Source: Symbiodinium natans | Lineage: Eukaryota; Sar; Dinophyceae; Suessiales; Symbiodiniaceae | Assembly (NCBI GenBank): GCA_905221605.1 | Contig: CAJNDS010002095.1 | Location: forward strand, 614,531-678,530 | DNA length: 64,000 nucleotides | Reading direction: 5' to 3' | Shown: piece after piece, positions 48,561-62,956 of the stretch | How positions within the stretch are numbered: position 1 is the first letter of the stretch | Layout: each line of letters starts with the position of its first letter | Made by a program: the position numbers and the translations under genes | The notes under the pieces: generated by a model | What the model was told of the DNA's origin: nothing | Databases searched by the model: none | The model's input: only the letters and a program-made list of their open reading frames with translations

Positions 48561-50192
48561 GAGGGCCGTATGTGAGGGGCCAGGATGGGGCAGAAAGTCC
48601 GGAATGTGGTATTTTTCAAGTTTCAAATTGTTTCCATAGTTTCAAATTAGTTTCCAGTCAGTTTCAAATTAGTTTCAAAATCCAGTTGCAAAATCGCTGT
48701 TAAGGGGGAACTGCAATTTCTGTCCGCGCTTTTTGAAAACCAGGAATCTCTGAGATTCCTTCATTTTTTGAATCGCGCGTAGGAAAATCCAGTTTCCCCT
48801 TAACAGCGATTTTGCGACTGGATTTTGAAACTATTTTGAAACTAATTTGAAACTACAGAAACGAATTTGAAACTTGAAAAACGCGACATTTCTGCTCTTT
48901 GGTGCTTGGCCACACCCGAGAAAGAGGAGCTTGAAGCTGCAAAAAGTACATCTCCGACATTCTTCCCAAAGGCCATTCTCCGACAATCTTCCCAAAAGCC
49001 ATTCCAGCAACAACTCTTGCCAACAAGTCAGTCAATTATCTAGTCCGAGACAGTCTGGAGACTTGCAAGTTTTCGGAAACTCTGGTCTCTAGTCACGGCT
49101 GACCAAAGTCAACTGAGGGCCGTATGTGAGGCGCCAGGATGGGGCAGAAAGTCCGGAATGTGGTATTTTTCAAGTTTCAAATTGTTTCCATAGTTTCAAA
49201 TTAGTTTCCAGTCAGTTTCAAATTAGTTTCAAAATCCAGTTGCAAAATCGCTGTTAAGGGGGAACTGCAATTTCTGTCCGCGCTTTTTGAAAACCAGGAA
49301 TCTCTGAGATTCCTTCATTTTTTGAATCGCACGTAGGAAAATGCAGTTTCCCCTTAACAGCGATTTTGCAACTGGATTTTGAAACTATTTTGAAACTAAT
49401 TGGAAACTACAGAAACGAATTTGAAACTTGAAAAACGCGACATTTCTGCTCTTTGGTGCTTGGCCACACCTGAGAAAGAGGAGAGCTTAGGCTTGAAGCT
49501 GCAAAAAGTACATCTCCGACATTCTTCCCAAAGGCCATTCTCCGACAATCTTCCCAAAAGCCATTCCAGCAACAACTCTTGCCAACAAGTCAGTCAATTA
49601 TCTTGTCCGAGACTGTCTGGAGACTTGCAAGTTTTCGGAAACTCTGGTCTCTAGTCAAATCTGTCTCTAGACACGGCTACCAAAGTCCAACTGGAGGCCG
49701 CCGTATGTGAGGGGCAGGTGGGGCTGAAAGTCCGGAATGTGGTATTTTTCAAGTTTCAAATTGTTTCCATAGTTTCAAATTAGTTTCCAAGTCAGTTTCA
49801 AATTAGTTTCAAAATCCAGTTGCAAAATCGCTGTTAAGGGGGAACTGCAATTTCTGTCCACGCTTTTTGAAAACCAGGAATCTCTGAGATTCCTTCATTT
49901 TTTGAATCGCACGTAGGAAAATGCAGTTTCCCCTTAACAGCGATTTTGCAACTGGATTTTGAAACTATTTTGAAACTAATTTGAAATTACAGAAACGAAT
50001 TTGAAACTTGAAAAACGCGACATTTCTGCTCTTTGGTGCTTGGCCACACCAGAGAAAGAGGAGAGCTTAGGCTTGAAGCTGCAAAAAGTACATCTCCGAC
50101 ATTCTTCCCAAAGGCCATTCTCCGACAATCTTCCCAAAAGCCATTCCAGCAACAACTCCTGCCAACAAGTCAGTCAATTATCTTGTCCGAGA

Positions 50193-50429
50193 TTGTTGAT
50201 GGACGAAATCCTGCATCATTTTTATCATGCAGCTCATCCCTTCCAGACCCTGAATCTTAACATTGCCGTCCTTGCAATGCTTCGAAAGTGCATGTGTGTG
50301 AATGACCGAAATCCTGCATCACCCATACGCGCACGCAACATTGAAATTCGACGGGCGCGGGGAGCTCGATTACCAACCGTCGCACACGTATAACGCAGGG
50401 GGTCATGCAAGATTTTGTCCATCCACAGT
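50193..50429 (-). repeat. Inserted 235-bp segment, minus orientation
   Basis: Begins GTTGATGGACGAAATCCTG and ends TTTTGTCCATCCACAG: the same segment reversed at the same site. Confidence 0.93.
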
Positions 50430-51548
50430 CTGGAGACTTGCAAGTTTTCGGAAACTCTGGTCTTTAGTCACGGCTGACCAAAGTCAACTGAGGGTCGTAT
50501 GTGAGGGGCCAGGATGGGGCAGAAAGTCCGGAATGTGGTATTTTTCAAGTTTCAAATTGTTTCCATAGTTTCAAATTAGTTTCCAGTCAGTTTCAAATTA
50601 GTTTCAAAATCCAGTTGCAAAATCGCTGTTAAGGGGGAACTGCAATTTCTGTCCGCGCTTTTTGAAAACCAGGAATCTCTGAGATTCCTTCATTTTTTGA
50701 ATCGCACGTAGGAAAATGCAGTTTCCCCTTAACAGCGATTTTGCAACTGGATTTTGAAACTATTTTGAAACTAATTTGAAACTACAGAAACGAATTTGAA
50801 ACTTGAAAAACGCGACATTTCTGCTCTTTGGTGCTTGGCCACACCAGAGAAAGAGGAGAGCTTAGGCTTGAAGCTGCAAAAAGTACATCTCCGACATTCT
50901 TCCCAAAGGTCATTCTCCGACAATCTTCCCAAAAGCCATTCCAGCAACAACTCCTGCCAACAAGTCAGTCAATTATCTTGTCCGAGACTGTCTGGAGACT
51001 TGCAAGTTTTCGGAAACTCTGGTCTTTAGTCACGGCTGACCAAAGTCAACTGAGGGTCGTATGTGAGGGGCCAGGATGGGGCAGAAAGTCCGGAATGTGG
51101 TATTTTTCAAGTTTCAAATTGTTTCCATAGTTTCAAATTAGTTTCCAGTCAGTTTCAAATTAGTTTCAAAATCCAGTTGCAAAATCGCTGTTAAGGGGGA
51201 ACTACAATTTCTGTCCACGCTTTTTGAAAACCAGGAATCTCTGAGATTCCTTCATTTTTTGAATCGCACGTAGGAAAATGCAGTTTCCCCTTAACAGCGA
51301 TTTTGCAACTGGATTTTGAAACTATTTTGAAACTAATTTGAAATTACAGAAACGAATTTGAAACTTGAAAAACGCGACATTTCTGCTCTTTGGTGCTTGG
51401 CCACACCAGAGAAAGAGGAGAGCTTAGGCTTGAAGCTGCAAAAAGTACATCTCCGACATTCTTCCCAAAGGCCATTCTCCGACAATCTTCCCAAAAGCCA
51501 TTCCAGCAACAACTCTTGCCAACAAGTCAGTCAATTATCTTGTCCGAG

Positions 51549-51783
51549 ACTGTGGATGGACGAAATCCTGCATCATTTGTTCATGCCAGCTCAAATCCCT
51601 GTCCAGTACCCTGAATCGTAACATTGCCGTCCTGCAAATCTTCGAAAGTGCATGGTGTGATACCGAAACCTGCATCACCCCTACCGCTACCCACATTGAA
51701 ATTCGACGGTCGCGGGAGCCGCGATTACCACCGTCCGTACACGTGGAACGCAGTGGTCATGGCAGAGATTTTGTCCATCCCGT
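51549..51783 (-). repeat. Inserted segment, degenerate, minus orientation
   Basis: Reversed copy full of small indels; the following unit to about 52040 is similarly damaged. Confidence 0.8.
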
Positions 51784-52894
51784 CTTGAGACTTGCAAGTT
51801 TTGAAACTCGGGGCTTTAGTCACCTGACCAAATCAACTGAGGGCCGTTGTCATGGGCCAGGATGTGGCAGAAAGTCCGGACTGTGGTATTTTTCAGTTCA
51901 AATGTTTCCATCGTTTCAAAGTAGTGCCAGTCAGTTCAATTAGTTTCACAATCCATTTTGCAAATCGCTGGTAAGGGGGAACTGCAAATTCTGTCCGGCG
52001 TCTGTTTTGAAAACCCGGATTCTCTGAGCTTCCTTCCTTTTTTGAATCGCACGTAGGAAAATGCAGTTTCCCCTTAACAGCGATTTTGCAACTGGATTTT
52101 GAAACTATTTTGAAACTAATTTGAAACTACAGAAACGAATTTGAAACTTGAAAAACGCGACATTTCTGCTCTTTGGTGCTTGGCCACACCAGAGAAAGAG
52201 GAGAGCTTAGGCTTGAAGCTGCAAAAAGTACATCTCCGACATTCTTCCCAAAGGTCATTCTCCGACAATCTTCCCAAAAGCCATTCCAGCAACAACTCCT
52301 GCCAACAAGTCAGTCAATTATCTTGTCCGAGACTGTCTGGAGACTTGCAAGTTTTCGGAAACTCTGGTCTTTAGTCACGGCTGACCAAAGTCAACTGAGG
52401 GTCGTATGTGAGGGGCCAGGATGGGGCAGAAAGTCCGGAATGTGGTATTTTTCAAGTTTCAAATTGTTTCCATAGTTTCAAATTAGTTTCCAGTCAGTTT
52501 CAAATTAGTTTCAAAATCCAGTTGCAAAATCGCTGTTAAGGGGGAACTGCAATTTCTGTTCGCGCTTTTTGAAAACCAGGAATCTCTGAGATTCCTTCAT
52601 TTTTTGAATCGCACGTAGGAAAATGCAGTTTCCCCTTAACAGCGATTTTGCAACTGGATTTTGAAACTATTTTGAAACTAATTTGAAACTACAGAAACGA
52701 ATTTGAAACTTGAAAAACGCGACATTTCTGCTCTTTGGTGCTTGGCCACACCAGAGAAAGAGGAGAGCTTAGGCTTGAAGCTGCAAAAAGTACATCTCCG
52801 ACATTCTTCCCAAAGGCCATTCTCCGACAATCTTCCCAAAAGCCATTCCAGCAACAACTCCTGCCAACAAGTCAGTCAATTATCTTGTCCGAGA

Positions 52895-53130
52895 CTGTTG
52901 ATGGACGAAATCCTGCATCATTTGTATCATGCAGCTCATCCCTTCCAGACCCTGAATCTTAACATTGCCGTCCTTGCAATGCTTCGAAAGTGCATGTGTG
53001 TGAATGACCGAAATCCTGCATCACCCATACGCGCACGCAACATTGAAATTCGACGGGCGCGGGGAGCTCGATTACCAACCGTCGCACACGTATAACGCAG
53101 GGGGTCATGCAAGATTTTGTCCATCCACAG
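52895..53130 (-). repeat. Inserted 235-bp segment, minus orientation
   Basis: Full reversed copy. Confidence 0.93.
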
Positions 53131-54243
53131 TCTGGAGACTTGCAAGTTTTCGGAAACTCTGGTCTTTAGTCACGGCTGACCAAAGTCAACTGAGGGCCGT
53201 ATGTGAGGGGCCAGGATGGGGCAGAAAGTCCGGAATGTGGTATTTTTCAAGTTTCAAATTGTTTCCATAGTTTCAAATTAGTTTCCAGTCAGTTTCAAAT
53301 TAGTTTCAAAATCCAGTTGCAAAATCGCTGTTAAGGGGGAACTGCAATTTCTGTCCGCGCTTTTTGAAAACCAGGAATCTCTGAGATTCCTTCATTTTTT
53401 GAATCGCACGTAGGAAAATGCAGTTTCCCCTTAACAGCGATTTTGCAACTGGATTTTGAAACTATTTTGAAACTAATTTGAAACTACAGAAACGAATTTG
53501 AAACTTGAAAAACGCGACATTTCTGCTCTTTGGTGCTTGGCCACACCCGAGAAAGAGGAGAGCTTAGGCTTGAAGCTGCAAAAAGTACATCTCCGACATT
53601 CTTCCCAAAGGCCATTCTCCGACAATCTTCCCAAAAGCCATTCCAGCAACAACTCTTGCCAACAAGTCAGTCAATTATCTTGTCCGAGACAGTCTGGAGA
53701 CTTGCAAGTTTTCGGAAACTCTGGTCTCTAGTCACGGCTGACCAAAGTCAACTGAGGGCCGTATGTGAGGGGCCAGGATGGGGCAGAAAGTCCGGAATGT
53801 GGTATTTTTCAAGTTTCAAATTGTTTCCATAGTTTCAAATTAGTTTCCAGTCAGTTTCAAATTAGTTTCAAAATCCAGTTGCAAAATCGCTGTTAAGGGG
53901 GAACTGCAATTTCTGTCCGCGCTTTTTGAAAACCAGGAATCTCTGAGATTCCTTCATTTTTTGAATCGCACGTAGGAAAATCCAGTTTCCCCTTAACAGC
54001 GATTTTGCAACTGGATTTTGAAACTATTTTGAAACTAATTTGAAACTACAGAAACGAATTTGAAACTTGAAAAACGCGACATTTCTGCTCTTTGGTGCTT
54101 GGCCACACCCGAGAAAGAGGAGCTTGAAGCTGCAAAAAGTACATCTCCGACATTCTTCCCAAAGGCCATTCTCCGACAATCTTCCCAAAAGCCATTCCAG
54201 CAACAACTCCTGCCAACAAGTCAGTCAATTATCTTGTCCGAGA

Positions 54244-54479
54244 CTGTTGATGGACGAAATCCTGCATCATTTGTATCATGCAGCTCATCCCTTCCAGACC
54301 CTGAATCTTAACATTGCCGTCCTTGCAATGCTTCGAAAGTGCATGTGTGGGAATGACCGAAATCCTGCATCACCCATACGCGCACGCAACATTGAAATTC
54401 GACGGGCGCGGGGAGCTCGATTACCAACCGTCGTACACGTGTAACGCAGGGGGTCATGCAAGATTTTGTCCATCCACAG
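54244..54479 (-). repeat. Inserted 235-bp segment, minus orientation
   Basis: Full reversed copy. Confidence 0.93.
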
Positions 54480-55580
54480 TCTGGAGACTTGCAAGTTTTC
54501 GGAAACTCTGGTCTTTAGTCACGGCTGACCAAAGTCAACTGAGGGCCGTATGTGAGGGGCCAGGATGGGGCAGAAAGTCCGGAATGTGGTATTTTTCAAG
54601 TTTCAAATTGTTTCCATAGTTTCAAATTAGTTTCCTGTCAGTTTCAAATTAGTTTCAAAATCCAGTTGCAAAATCGCTGTTAAGGGGGAACTACAATTTC
54701 TGTCCGCGCTTTTTGAAAACGAGGAACCTCTGAGATTACATCTTTTTTTTTGAATGGCGCATAGAAAAATGCAGTTCCCCCTTAACAGCGATTTTGCAAC
54801 TGGATTTGGAAACTATTTTTGAAACTAATTTGAAACTACGGAAACGAATTTGAAACTTGAAAAACGCGGCATTTCTGCTCTTTGGCGCTTGGCCACACCC
54901 GAGCAAGAGGAGAGCTTTGGCTTGAATCTGCCAAAGGTACATTTCCGACATTCTTCCCAAAAGCCATTCCAGCAACAACTCTTGCCAACAAGTCAGTAAA
55001 TTATCTTGTCCGAGACAGTCTGGAGACTGGCAAGTTTTCGGAAACTCTGGTCTCTATAGTCACGGCTGACCACAGTCAACTGAGGGCCGTGTGTGAGGGG
55101 CCAGGATGGGGGCAGAAAGTCCGAAATCTGGTATTTTTCAAGTTTCAAATTGTTTCCATAGTTTCAAATTAGTTTCCAATCAGTTTCAAATTAGTTTCAA
55201 AATCCAGTTGCAAAATCGCTGTTAAGGGGGAATTGCAGTTTTTGTCCGAGCTTTTTGAAAACCAGGAACCTCTGAGATTCCTTCATTTTTTGAATTGCGC
55301 GTAGAAAAATGCAGTTTCCCCTTAACAGCGATTTTGCAACTGGATTTTGAAACTATTTTGAAACTAATTTGAAACTACAGAAACGAATTTGAAACTTGAA
55401 AAACGCGACATTTCTGCTCTTTGGTGCTTGGCCACACCAGAGAAAGAGGAGAGCTTAGGTTTGAAGCTGCAAAAAGTACATCTCCGACATTCTTCCCAAA
55501 GGCCATTCTCCGACAATCTTCCCAAAAGCCATTCCAGCAACAACTCCTGCCAACAAGTCAGTCAATTATCTTGTCCGAGA

Positions 55581-55816
55581 TTGTTGATGGACGAAATCCT
55601 GCATCATTTTTATCATGCAGCTCATCCCTTCCAGACCCTGAATCTTAACATTGCCGTCCTTGCAATGCTTCGAAAGTGCATGTGTGTGAATGACCGAAAT
55701 CCTGCATCACCCATACGCGCACGCAACATTGAAATTCGACGGGCGCGGGGAGCTCGATTACCAACCGTCGTACACGTGTAACGCAGGGGGTCATGCAAGA
55801 TTTTGTCCATCCACAG
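55581..55816 (-). repeat. Inserted 235-bp segment, minus orientation
   Basis: Full reversed copy. Confidence 0.93.
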
Positions 55817-58800
55817 TCTGGAGACTTGCAAGTTTTCGGAAACTCTGGTCTTTAGTCACGGCTGACCAAAGTCAACTGAGGGCCGTATGTGAGGGGCCAG
55901 GATGGGGCAGAAAGTCCGGAATGTGGTATTTTTCAAGTTTCAAATTGTTTCCATAGTTTCAAATTAGTTTCCAGTCAGTTTCAAATTAGTTTCAAAATCC
56001 AGTTGCAAAATCGCTGTTAAGGGGGAACTGCAATTTCTGTCCGCGCTTTTTGAAAACCAGGAATCTCTGAGATTCCTTCATTTTTTGAATCGCACGTAGG
56101 AAAATCCAGTTTCCCCTTAACAGCGATTTTGCAACTGGATTTTGAAACTATTTTGAAACTAATTTGAAACTACAGAAACGAATTTGAAACTTGAAAAACG
56201 CGACATTTCTGCTCTTTGGTGCTTGGCCACACCAGAGAAAGAGGAGAGCTTAGGCTTGAAGCTGCAAAAAGTACATCTCCGACATTCTTCCCAAAGGTCA
56301 TTCTCCGACAATCTTCCCAAAAGCCATTCCAGCAACAACTCCTGCCAACAAGTCAGTCAATTATCTTGTCCGAGACTGTCTGGAGACTTGCAAGTTTTCG
56401 GAAACTCTGGTCTTTAGTCACGGCTGACCAAAGTCAACTGAGGGTCGTATGTGAGGGGCCAGGATGGGGCAGAAAGTCCGGAATGTGGTATTTTTCAAGT
56501 TTCAAATTGTTTCCATAGTTTCAAATTAGTTTCCAGTCAGTTTCAAATTAGTTTCAAAATCCAGTTGCAAAATCGCTGTTAAGGGGGAACTGCAATTTCT
56601 GTCCACGCTTTTTGAAAACCAGGAATCTCTGAGATTCCTTCATTTTTTGAATCGCACGTAGGAAAATCCAGTTTCCCCTTAACAGCGATTTTGCAACTGG
56701 ATTTTGAAACTATTTTGAAACTAATTTGAAACTACGGAAACGAATTTGAAACTTGAAAAACGCGGCATGTCTGCTCTTTGGGGCTTGGCCACACCCGAGA
56801 AAGAGGAGAGCTTAGGCTTGAAGCTGCAAAAAGTACATCTCCGACATTCTTCCCAAAGGCCATTCTCCGACAATCTTCCCAAAAGCCATTCCAGCAACAA
56901 CTCTTGCCAACAAGTCAGTCAATTATCTAGTCCGAGACTGTCTGGAGACTTGCAAGTTTTCGGACACTCTGGTCTCTAGTCACAGCTGACCAAAGTCAAC
57001 TGAGGGCCGTATGTGAGGGGCCAGGATGGGGCAGAAAGTCCGGAATGTGGTATTTTTCAAGTTTCAAATTGTTTCCATAGTTTCAAATTAGTTTCCAGTC
57101 AGTTTCAAATTAGTTTCAAAATCCAGTTGCAAAATCGCTGTTAAGGGGGAACTGCAATTTCTGTCCGCGCTTTTTGAAAACCAGGAATCTCTGAGATTCC
57201 TTCATTTTTTGAATCGCGCGTAGGAAAATCCAGTTTCCCCTTAACAGCGATTTTGCGACTGGATTTTGAAACTATTTTGAAACTAATTTGAAACTACAGA
57301 AACGAATTTGAAACTTGAAAAACGCGACATTTCTGCTCTTTGGTGCTTGGCCACACCCGAGAAAGAGGAGCTTGAAGCTGCAAAAAGTACATCTCCGACA
57401 TTCTTCCCAAAGGCCATTCTCCGACAATCTTCCCAAAAGCCATTCCAGCAACAACTCTTGCCAACAAAGTACAGTCTGGAGACTTGCAAGTTTTCGGACT
57501 CTGGTCTCTAGTCACGGCTGACCAAAGTCAACTGAGGGCCGTATGTGAGGGGCCAGGATGGGGCAGAAAGTCCGGAATGTGGTATTTTTCAAGTTTCAAA
57601 TTGTTTCCATAGTTTCAAATTAGTTTCCAGTCAGTTTCAAATTAGTTTCAAAATCCAGTTGCAAAATCGCTGTTAAGGGGGAACTGCAATTTCTGTCCGC
57701 GCTTTTTGAAAACCAGGAATCTCTGAGATTCCTTCATTTTTTGAATCGCACGTAGGAAAATGCAGTTTCCCCTTAACAGCGATTTTGCAACTGGATTTTG
57801 AAACTATTTTGAAACTAATTTGAAACTACAGAAACGAATTTGAAACTTGAAAAACGCGACATTTCTGCTCTTTGGTGCTTGGCCACACCCGAGAAAGAGG
57901 AGAGCTTAGGCTTGAAGCTGCAAAAAGTACATCTCCGACATTCTTCCCAAAGGCCATTCTCCGACAATCTTCCCAAAAGCCATTCCAGCAACAACTCTTG
58001 CCAACAAGTCAGTCAATTATCTTGTCCGAGACTGTGGATTATCTTGTCCGAGACTGTCTGGAGACTTGCAAGTTTTCGGAAACTCTGGTCTCTAGACACG
58101 GCTGACCAAAGTCAACTGAGGGCCGTATGTGAGGGGCCAGGATGGGGCAGAAAGTCCGGAATGTGGTATTTTTCAAGTTTCAAATTGTTTCCATAGTTTC
58201 AAATTAGTTTCCAGTCAGTTTCAAATTAGTTTCAAAATCCAGTTGCAAAATCGCTGTTAAGGGGGAACTGCAATTTCTGTCCGCGCTTTTTGAAAACCAG
58301 GAATCTCTGAGATTCCTTCATTTTTTGAGTCGCACGTAGGAAAATGCAGTTTCCCCTTAACAGCGATTTTGCAACTGGATTTTGAAACTATTTTGAAACT
58401 AATTTGAAACTACAGAAACGAATTTGAAACATGAAAAACGCGACATTTCTGCTCTTTGGTGCTTGGCCACACCCGAGAAAGAGGAGAGCTTAGGCTTGAA
58501 GCTGCAAAAAGTACATCTCCGACATTCTTCCCAAAGGCCATTCTCCGACAATCTTCCCAAAAGCCATTCCAGCAACAACTCTTGCCAACAAGTCAGTCAA
58601 TTATCTTGTCCGAGACTGTGGATTATCTTGTCCGAGACTGTCTGGAGACTTGCAAGTTTTCGGAAACTCTGGTCTCTAGACACGGCTGACCAAAGTCAAC
58701 TGAGGGCCGTATGTGAGGGGCCAGGATGGGGCAGAAAGTCCGGAATGTGGTATTTTTCAAGTTTCAAATTGTTTCCATAGTTTCAAATTAGTTTCCAGTC

Positions 58801-59199
58801 AGTTTCAAATTAGTTTCAAAATCCAGTTGCAAAATCGCTGTTAAGGGGGAACTGCAATTTCTGTCCGCGCTTTTTGAAAACCAGGAATCTCTGAGATTCC
58901 TTCATTTTTTGAATCGCACGTAGGAAAATGCAGTTTCCCCTTAACAGCGATTTTGCAACTGGATTTTGAAACTATTTTGAAACTAATTTGAAACTACAGA
59001 AACGAATATGAAACTTGAAAAACGCGACATTTCTGCTCTTTGGTGCTTGGCCACACCCGAGAAAGAGGCGAGCTTAGGCTTGAAGCTGCAAAAAGTACAT
59101 CTCCGACATTCTTCCCAAAGGCCATTCTCCGACAATCTTCCCAAAAGCCATTCCAGCAACAACTCTTGCCAACAAGTCAGTCAATTATCTAGTCCGAGA

Positions 59200-59376
59200 C
59201 TGTGGATGGACAAAATCTTGCATGACCCCCTGCGTTACACGTGCGCGACGGTTGGTAATCGAGCTCCCCGCACCCGTCTCAATGTTGCGTGCGCATATGG
59301 GTGATGCAGGATTTCGGTCATTCACACACATGCACTTTCGAAGCATTGCAAGGACGGCAATGTTAAGATTCAGGGT
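59200..59376 (+). repeat. Chimeric inserted segment, copy 1
   Basis: First roughly 177 bp of the segment, cut at TTCAGGGTTTGG and fused to TGCTTGGCCACACC of the unit. Carries CCCGTCTCAATG, a 5-bp deletion not seen in other copies. Confidence 0.9.
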
Positions 59377-59819
59377 TTGGTGCTTGGCCACACCCGAGAA
59401 AGAGGAGCTTGAAGCTGCAAAAAGTACATCTCCGACATTCTTCCCAAAGGCCATTCTCCGACAATCTTCCCAAAAGCCATTCCAGCAACAACTCTTGCCA
59501 ACAAGTCAGTCAATTATCTAGTCCGAGACTGTCTGGAGACTTGCAAGTTTTCGGACACTCTGGTCTCTAGTCACAGCTGACCAAAGTCAACTGAGGGCCG
59601 TATGTGAGGGGCCAGGATGGGGCAGAAAGTCCGGAATGTGGTATTTTTCAAGTTTCAAATTGTTTCCATAGTTTCAAATTAGTTTCCAGTCAGTTTCAAA
59701 TTAGTTTCAAAATCCAGTTGCAAAATCGCTGTTAAGGGGGAACTGCAATTTCTGTCCGCGCTTTTTGAAAACCAGGAATCTCTGAGATTCCTTCATTTTT
59801 TGAATCGCGCGTAGGAAAA

Positions 59820-60125
59820 TCCAGTTCCCTTAACAGCGATTTTGCAACTGGATTTTGAAAACTATTTTGCAACTAATTTGAAACTACAGAAACGAATTTT
59901 GACACTGAAAAACGCGACATTTTGCTCTTTGGGCTGCCCACCGTAGAAAGAGGAGCTTGCTTGCCGCTGCACAAAAGACATCCCGACATTCTTCCAAAGC
60001 CATTCTCCGACAATTCTGTCCCAAACGCCAGTCCCAGCACCCCCTCTGCCCACAGTCAGTCAAATTTTTTGTCCGCGACAGTCTGGAGCCTTGCAAGTTG
60101 GTCGTTCGGAAACTTCTGGTCTCCA
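59820..60125. repeat. Degenerate unit
   Basis: A patch with many indels and an internal deletion, unlike the near-identical neighbours. Confidence 0.8.
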
Positions 60126-60558
60126 AATTGTTTCCATAGTTTCAAATTAGTTTCCAGTCAGTTTCAAATTAGTTTCAAAATCCAGCTGCAAAATCGCTGT
60201 TAAGGGGGAACTGCAATTTCTGTCCGCGCTTTTTGAAAACCAGGAATCTCTGAGATTCCTTCATTTTTTGAATCGCACGTAGGAAAATGCAGTTTCCCCT
60301 TAACAGCGATTTTGCAACTGGATTTTGAAACTATTTTGAAACTAATTTGAAACTACAGAAACGAATATGAAACTTGAAAAACGCGACATTTCTGCTCTTT
60401 GGTGCTTGGCCACACCCGAGAAAGAGGCGAGCTTAGGCTTGAAGCTGCAAAAAGTACATCTCCGACATTCTTCCCAAAGGCCATTCTCCGACAATCTTCC
60501 CAAAAGCCATTCCAGCAACAACTCTTGCCAACAAGTCAGTCAATTATCTAGTCCGAGA

Positions 60559-60737
60559 CTGTGGATGGACAAAATCTTGCATGACCCCCTGCGTTACACG
60601 TGCGCGACGGTTGGTAATCGAGCTCCCCGCACCCGTCTCAATGTTGCGTGCGCATATGGGTGATGCAGGATTTCGGTCATTCACACACATGCACTTTCGA
60701 AGCATTGCAAGGACGGCAATGTTAAGATTCAGGGTTT
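60559..60737 (+). repeat. Chimeric inserted segment, copy 2
   Basis: Same junction and diagnostic deletion as at 59200. Confidence 0.9.
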
Positions 60738-61993
60738 GGTGCTTGGCCACACCCGAGAAAGAGGAGCTTGAAGCTGCAAAAAGTACATCTCCGACATTCT
60801 TCCCAAAGGCCATTCTCCGACAATCTTCCCAAAAGCCATTCCAGCAACAACTCTTGCCAACAAGTCAGTCAATTATCTTGTCCGAGACTGTCTGGAGACT
60901 TGCAAGTTTTCGGAAACTCTGGTCTCTAGTCACGGCTGACCAAAGTCAACTGAGGGCCGTATGTGAGGGGCCAGGATGGGGCAGAAAGTCCGGAATGTGG
61001 TATTTTTCAAGTTTCAAATTGTTTCCATAGTTTCAAATTAGTTTCCAGTCAGTTTCAAATTAGTTTCAAAATCCAGTTGCAAAATCGCTGTTAAGGGGGA
61101 ACTGCAATTTCTGTCCGCGCTTTTTGAAAACCAGGAATCTCTGAGATTCCTTCATTTTTTGAATCGCGCGTAGGAAAATCCAGTTTCCCCTTAACAGCGA
61201 TTTTGCAACTGGATTTTGAAACTATTTTGAAACTAATTTGAAACTACAGAAACGAATTTGAAACTTGAAAAACGCGACATTTCTGCTCTTTGGTGCTTGG
61301 CCACACCCGAGAAAGAGGAGCTTGAAGCTGCAAAAAGTACATCTCCGACATTCTTCCCAAAGGCCATTCTCCGACAATCTTCCCAAAAGCCATTCCAGCA
61401 ACAACTCTTGCCAACAAGTCAGTCAATTATCTTGTCCGAGACAGTCTGGAGACTTGCAAGTTTTCGGAAACTCTGGTCTCTAGTCACGGCTGACCAAAGT
61501 CAACTGAGGGCCGTATGTGAGGGGCCAGGATGGGGCAGAAAGTCCGGAATGTGGTATTTTTCAAGTTTCAAATTGTTTCCATAGTTTCAAATTAGTTTCC
61601 AGTCAGTTTCAAATTAGTTTCAAAATCCAGTTGCAAAATCGCTGTTAAGGGGGAACTGCAATTTCTGTCCGCGCTTTTTGAAAACCAGGAATCTCTGAGA
61701 TTCCTTCATTTTTTGAATCGCACGTAGGAAAATCCAGTTTCCCCTTAACAGCGATTTTGCAACTGGATTTTGAAACTATTTTGAAACTAATTTGAAACTA
61801 CAGAAACGAATTTGAAACTTGAAAAACGCGACATTTCTGCTCTTTGGTGCTTGGCCACACCCGAGAAAGAGGAGCTTGAAGCTGCAAAAAGTACATCTCC
61901 GACATTCTTCCCAAAGGCCATTCTCCGACAATCTTCCCAAAAGCCATTCCAGCAACAACTCTTGCCAACAAGTCAGTCAATTATCTAGTCCGA

Positions 61994-62174
61994 GACTGTG
62001 GATGGACAAAATCTTGCATGACCCCCTGCGTTACACGTGCGCGACGGTTGGTAATCGAGCTCCCCGCACCCGTCTCAATGTTGCGTGCGCATATGGGTGA
62101 TGCAGGATTTCGGTCATTCACACACATGCACTTTCGAAGCATTGCAAGGACGGCAATGTTAAGATTCAGGGTTT
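61994..62174 (+). repeat. Chimeric inserted segment, copy 3
   Basis: Same junction and diagnostic deletion. Confidence 0.9.
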
Positions 62175-62775
62175 GGTGCTTGGCCACACCCGAGAAAGAG
62201 GAGCTTGAAGCTGCAAAAAGTACATCTCCGACATTCTTCCCAAAGGCCATTCTCCGACAATCTTCCCAAAAGCCATTCCAGCAACAACTCTTGCCAACAA
62301 GTCAGTCAATTATCTTGTCCGAGACAGTCTGGAGACTTGCAAGTTTTCGGAAACTCTGGTCTCCAAATTGTTTCCATAGTTTCAAATTAGTTTCCAGTCA
62401 GTTTCAAATTAGTTTCAAAATCGCTGTTAAGGGGGAACTGCAATTTCTGTCCGCGCTTTTTGAAAACCAGGAATCTCTGAGATTCCTTCATTTTTTGAAT
62501 CGCACGTAGGAAAATCCAGTTACCCCTTAACAGCGATTTTGCAACTGGATTTTGAAACTATTTTGAAACTAATTTGAAACTACAGAAACGAATTTGAAAC
62601 TTGAAAAACGCGACATTTCTGCTCTTTGGTGCTTGGCCACACCCGAGAAAGAGGAGCTTGAAGCTGCAAAAAGTACATCTCCGACATTCTTCCCAAAGGC
62701 CATTCTCCGACAATCTTCCCAAAAGCCATTCCAGCAACAACTCTTGCCAACAAGTCAGTCAATTATCTAGTCCGA

Positions 62776-62956
62776 GACTGTGGATGGACAAAATCTTGCA
62801 TGACCCCCTGCGTTACACGTGCGCGACGGTTGGTAATCGAGCTCCCCGCACCCGTCTCAATGTTGCGTGCGCATATGGGTGATGCAGGATTTCGGTCATT
62901 CACACACATGCACTTTCGAAGCATTGCAAGGACGGCAATGTTAAGATTCAGGGTTT
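62776..62956 (+). repeat. Chimeric inserted segment, copy 4
   Basis: Same junction and diagnostic deletion. Confidence 0.9.
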
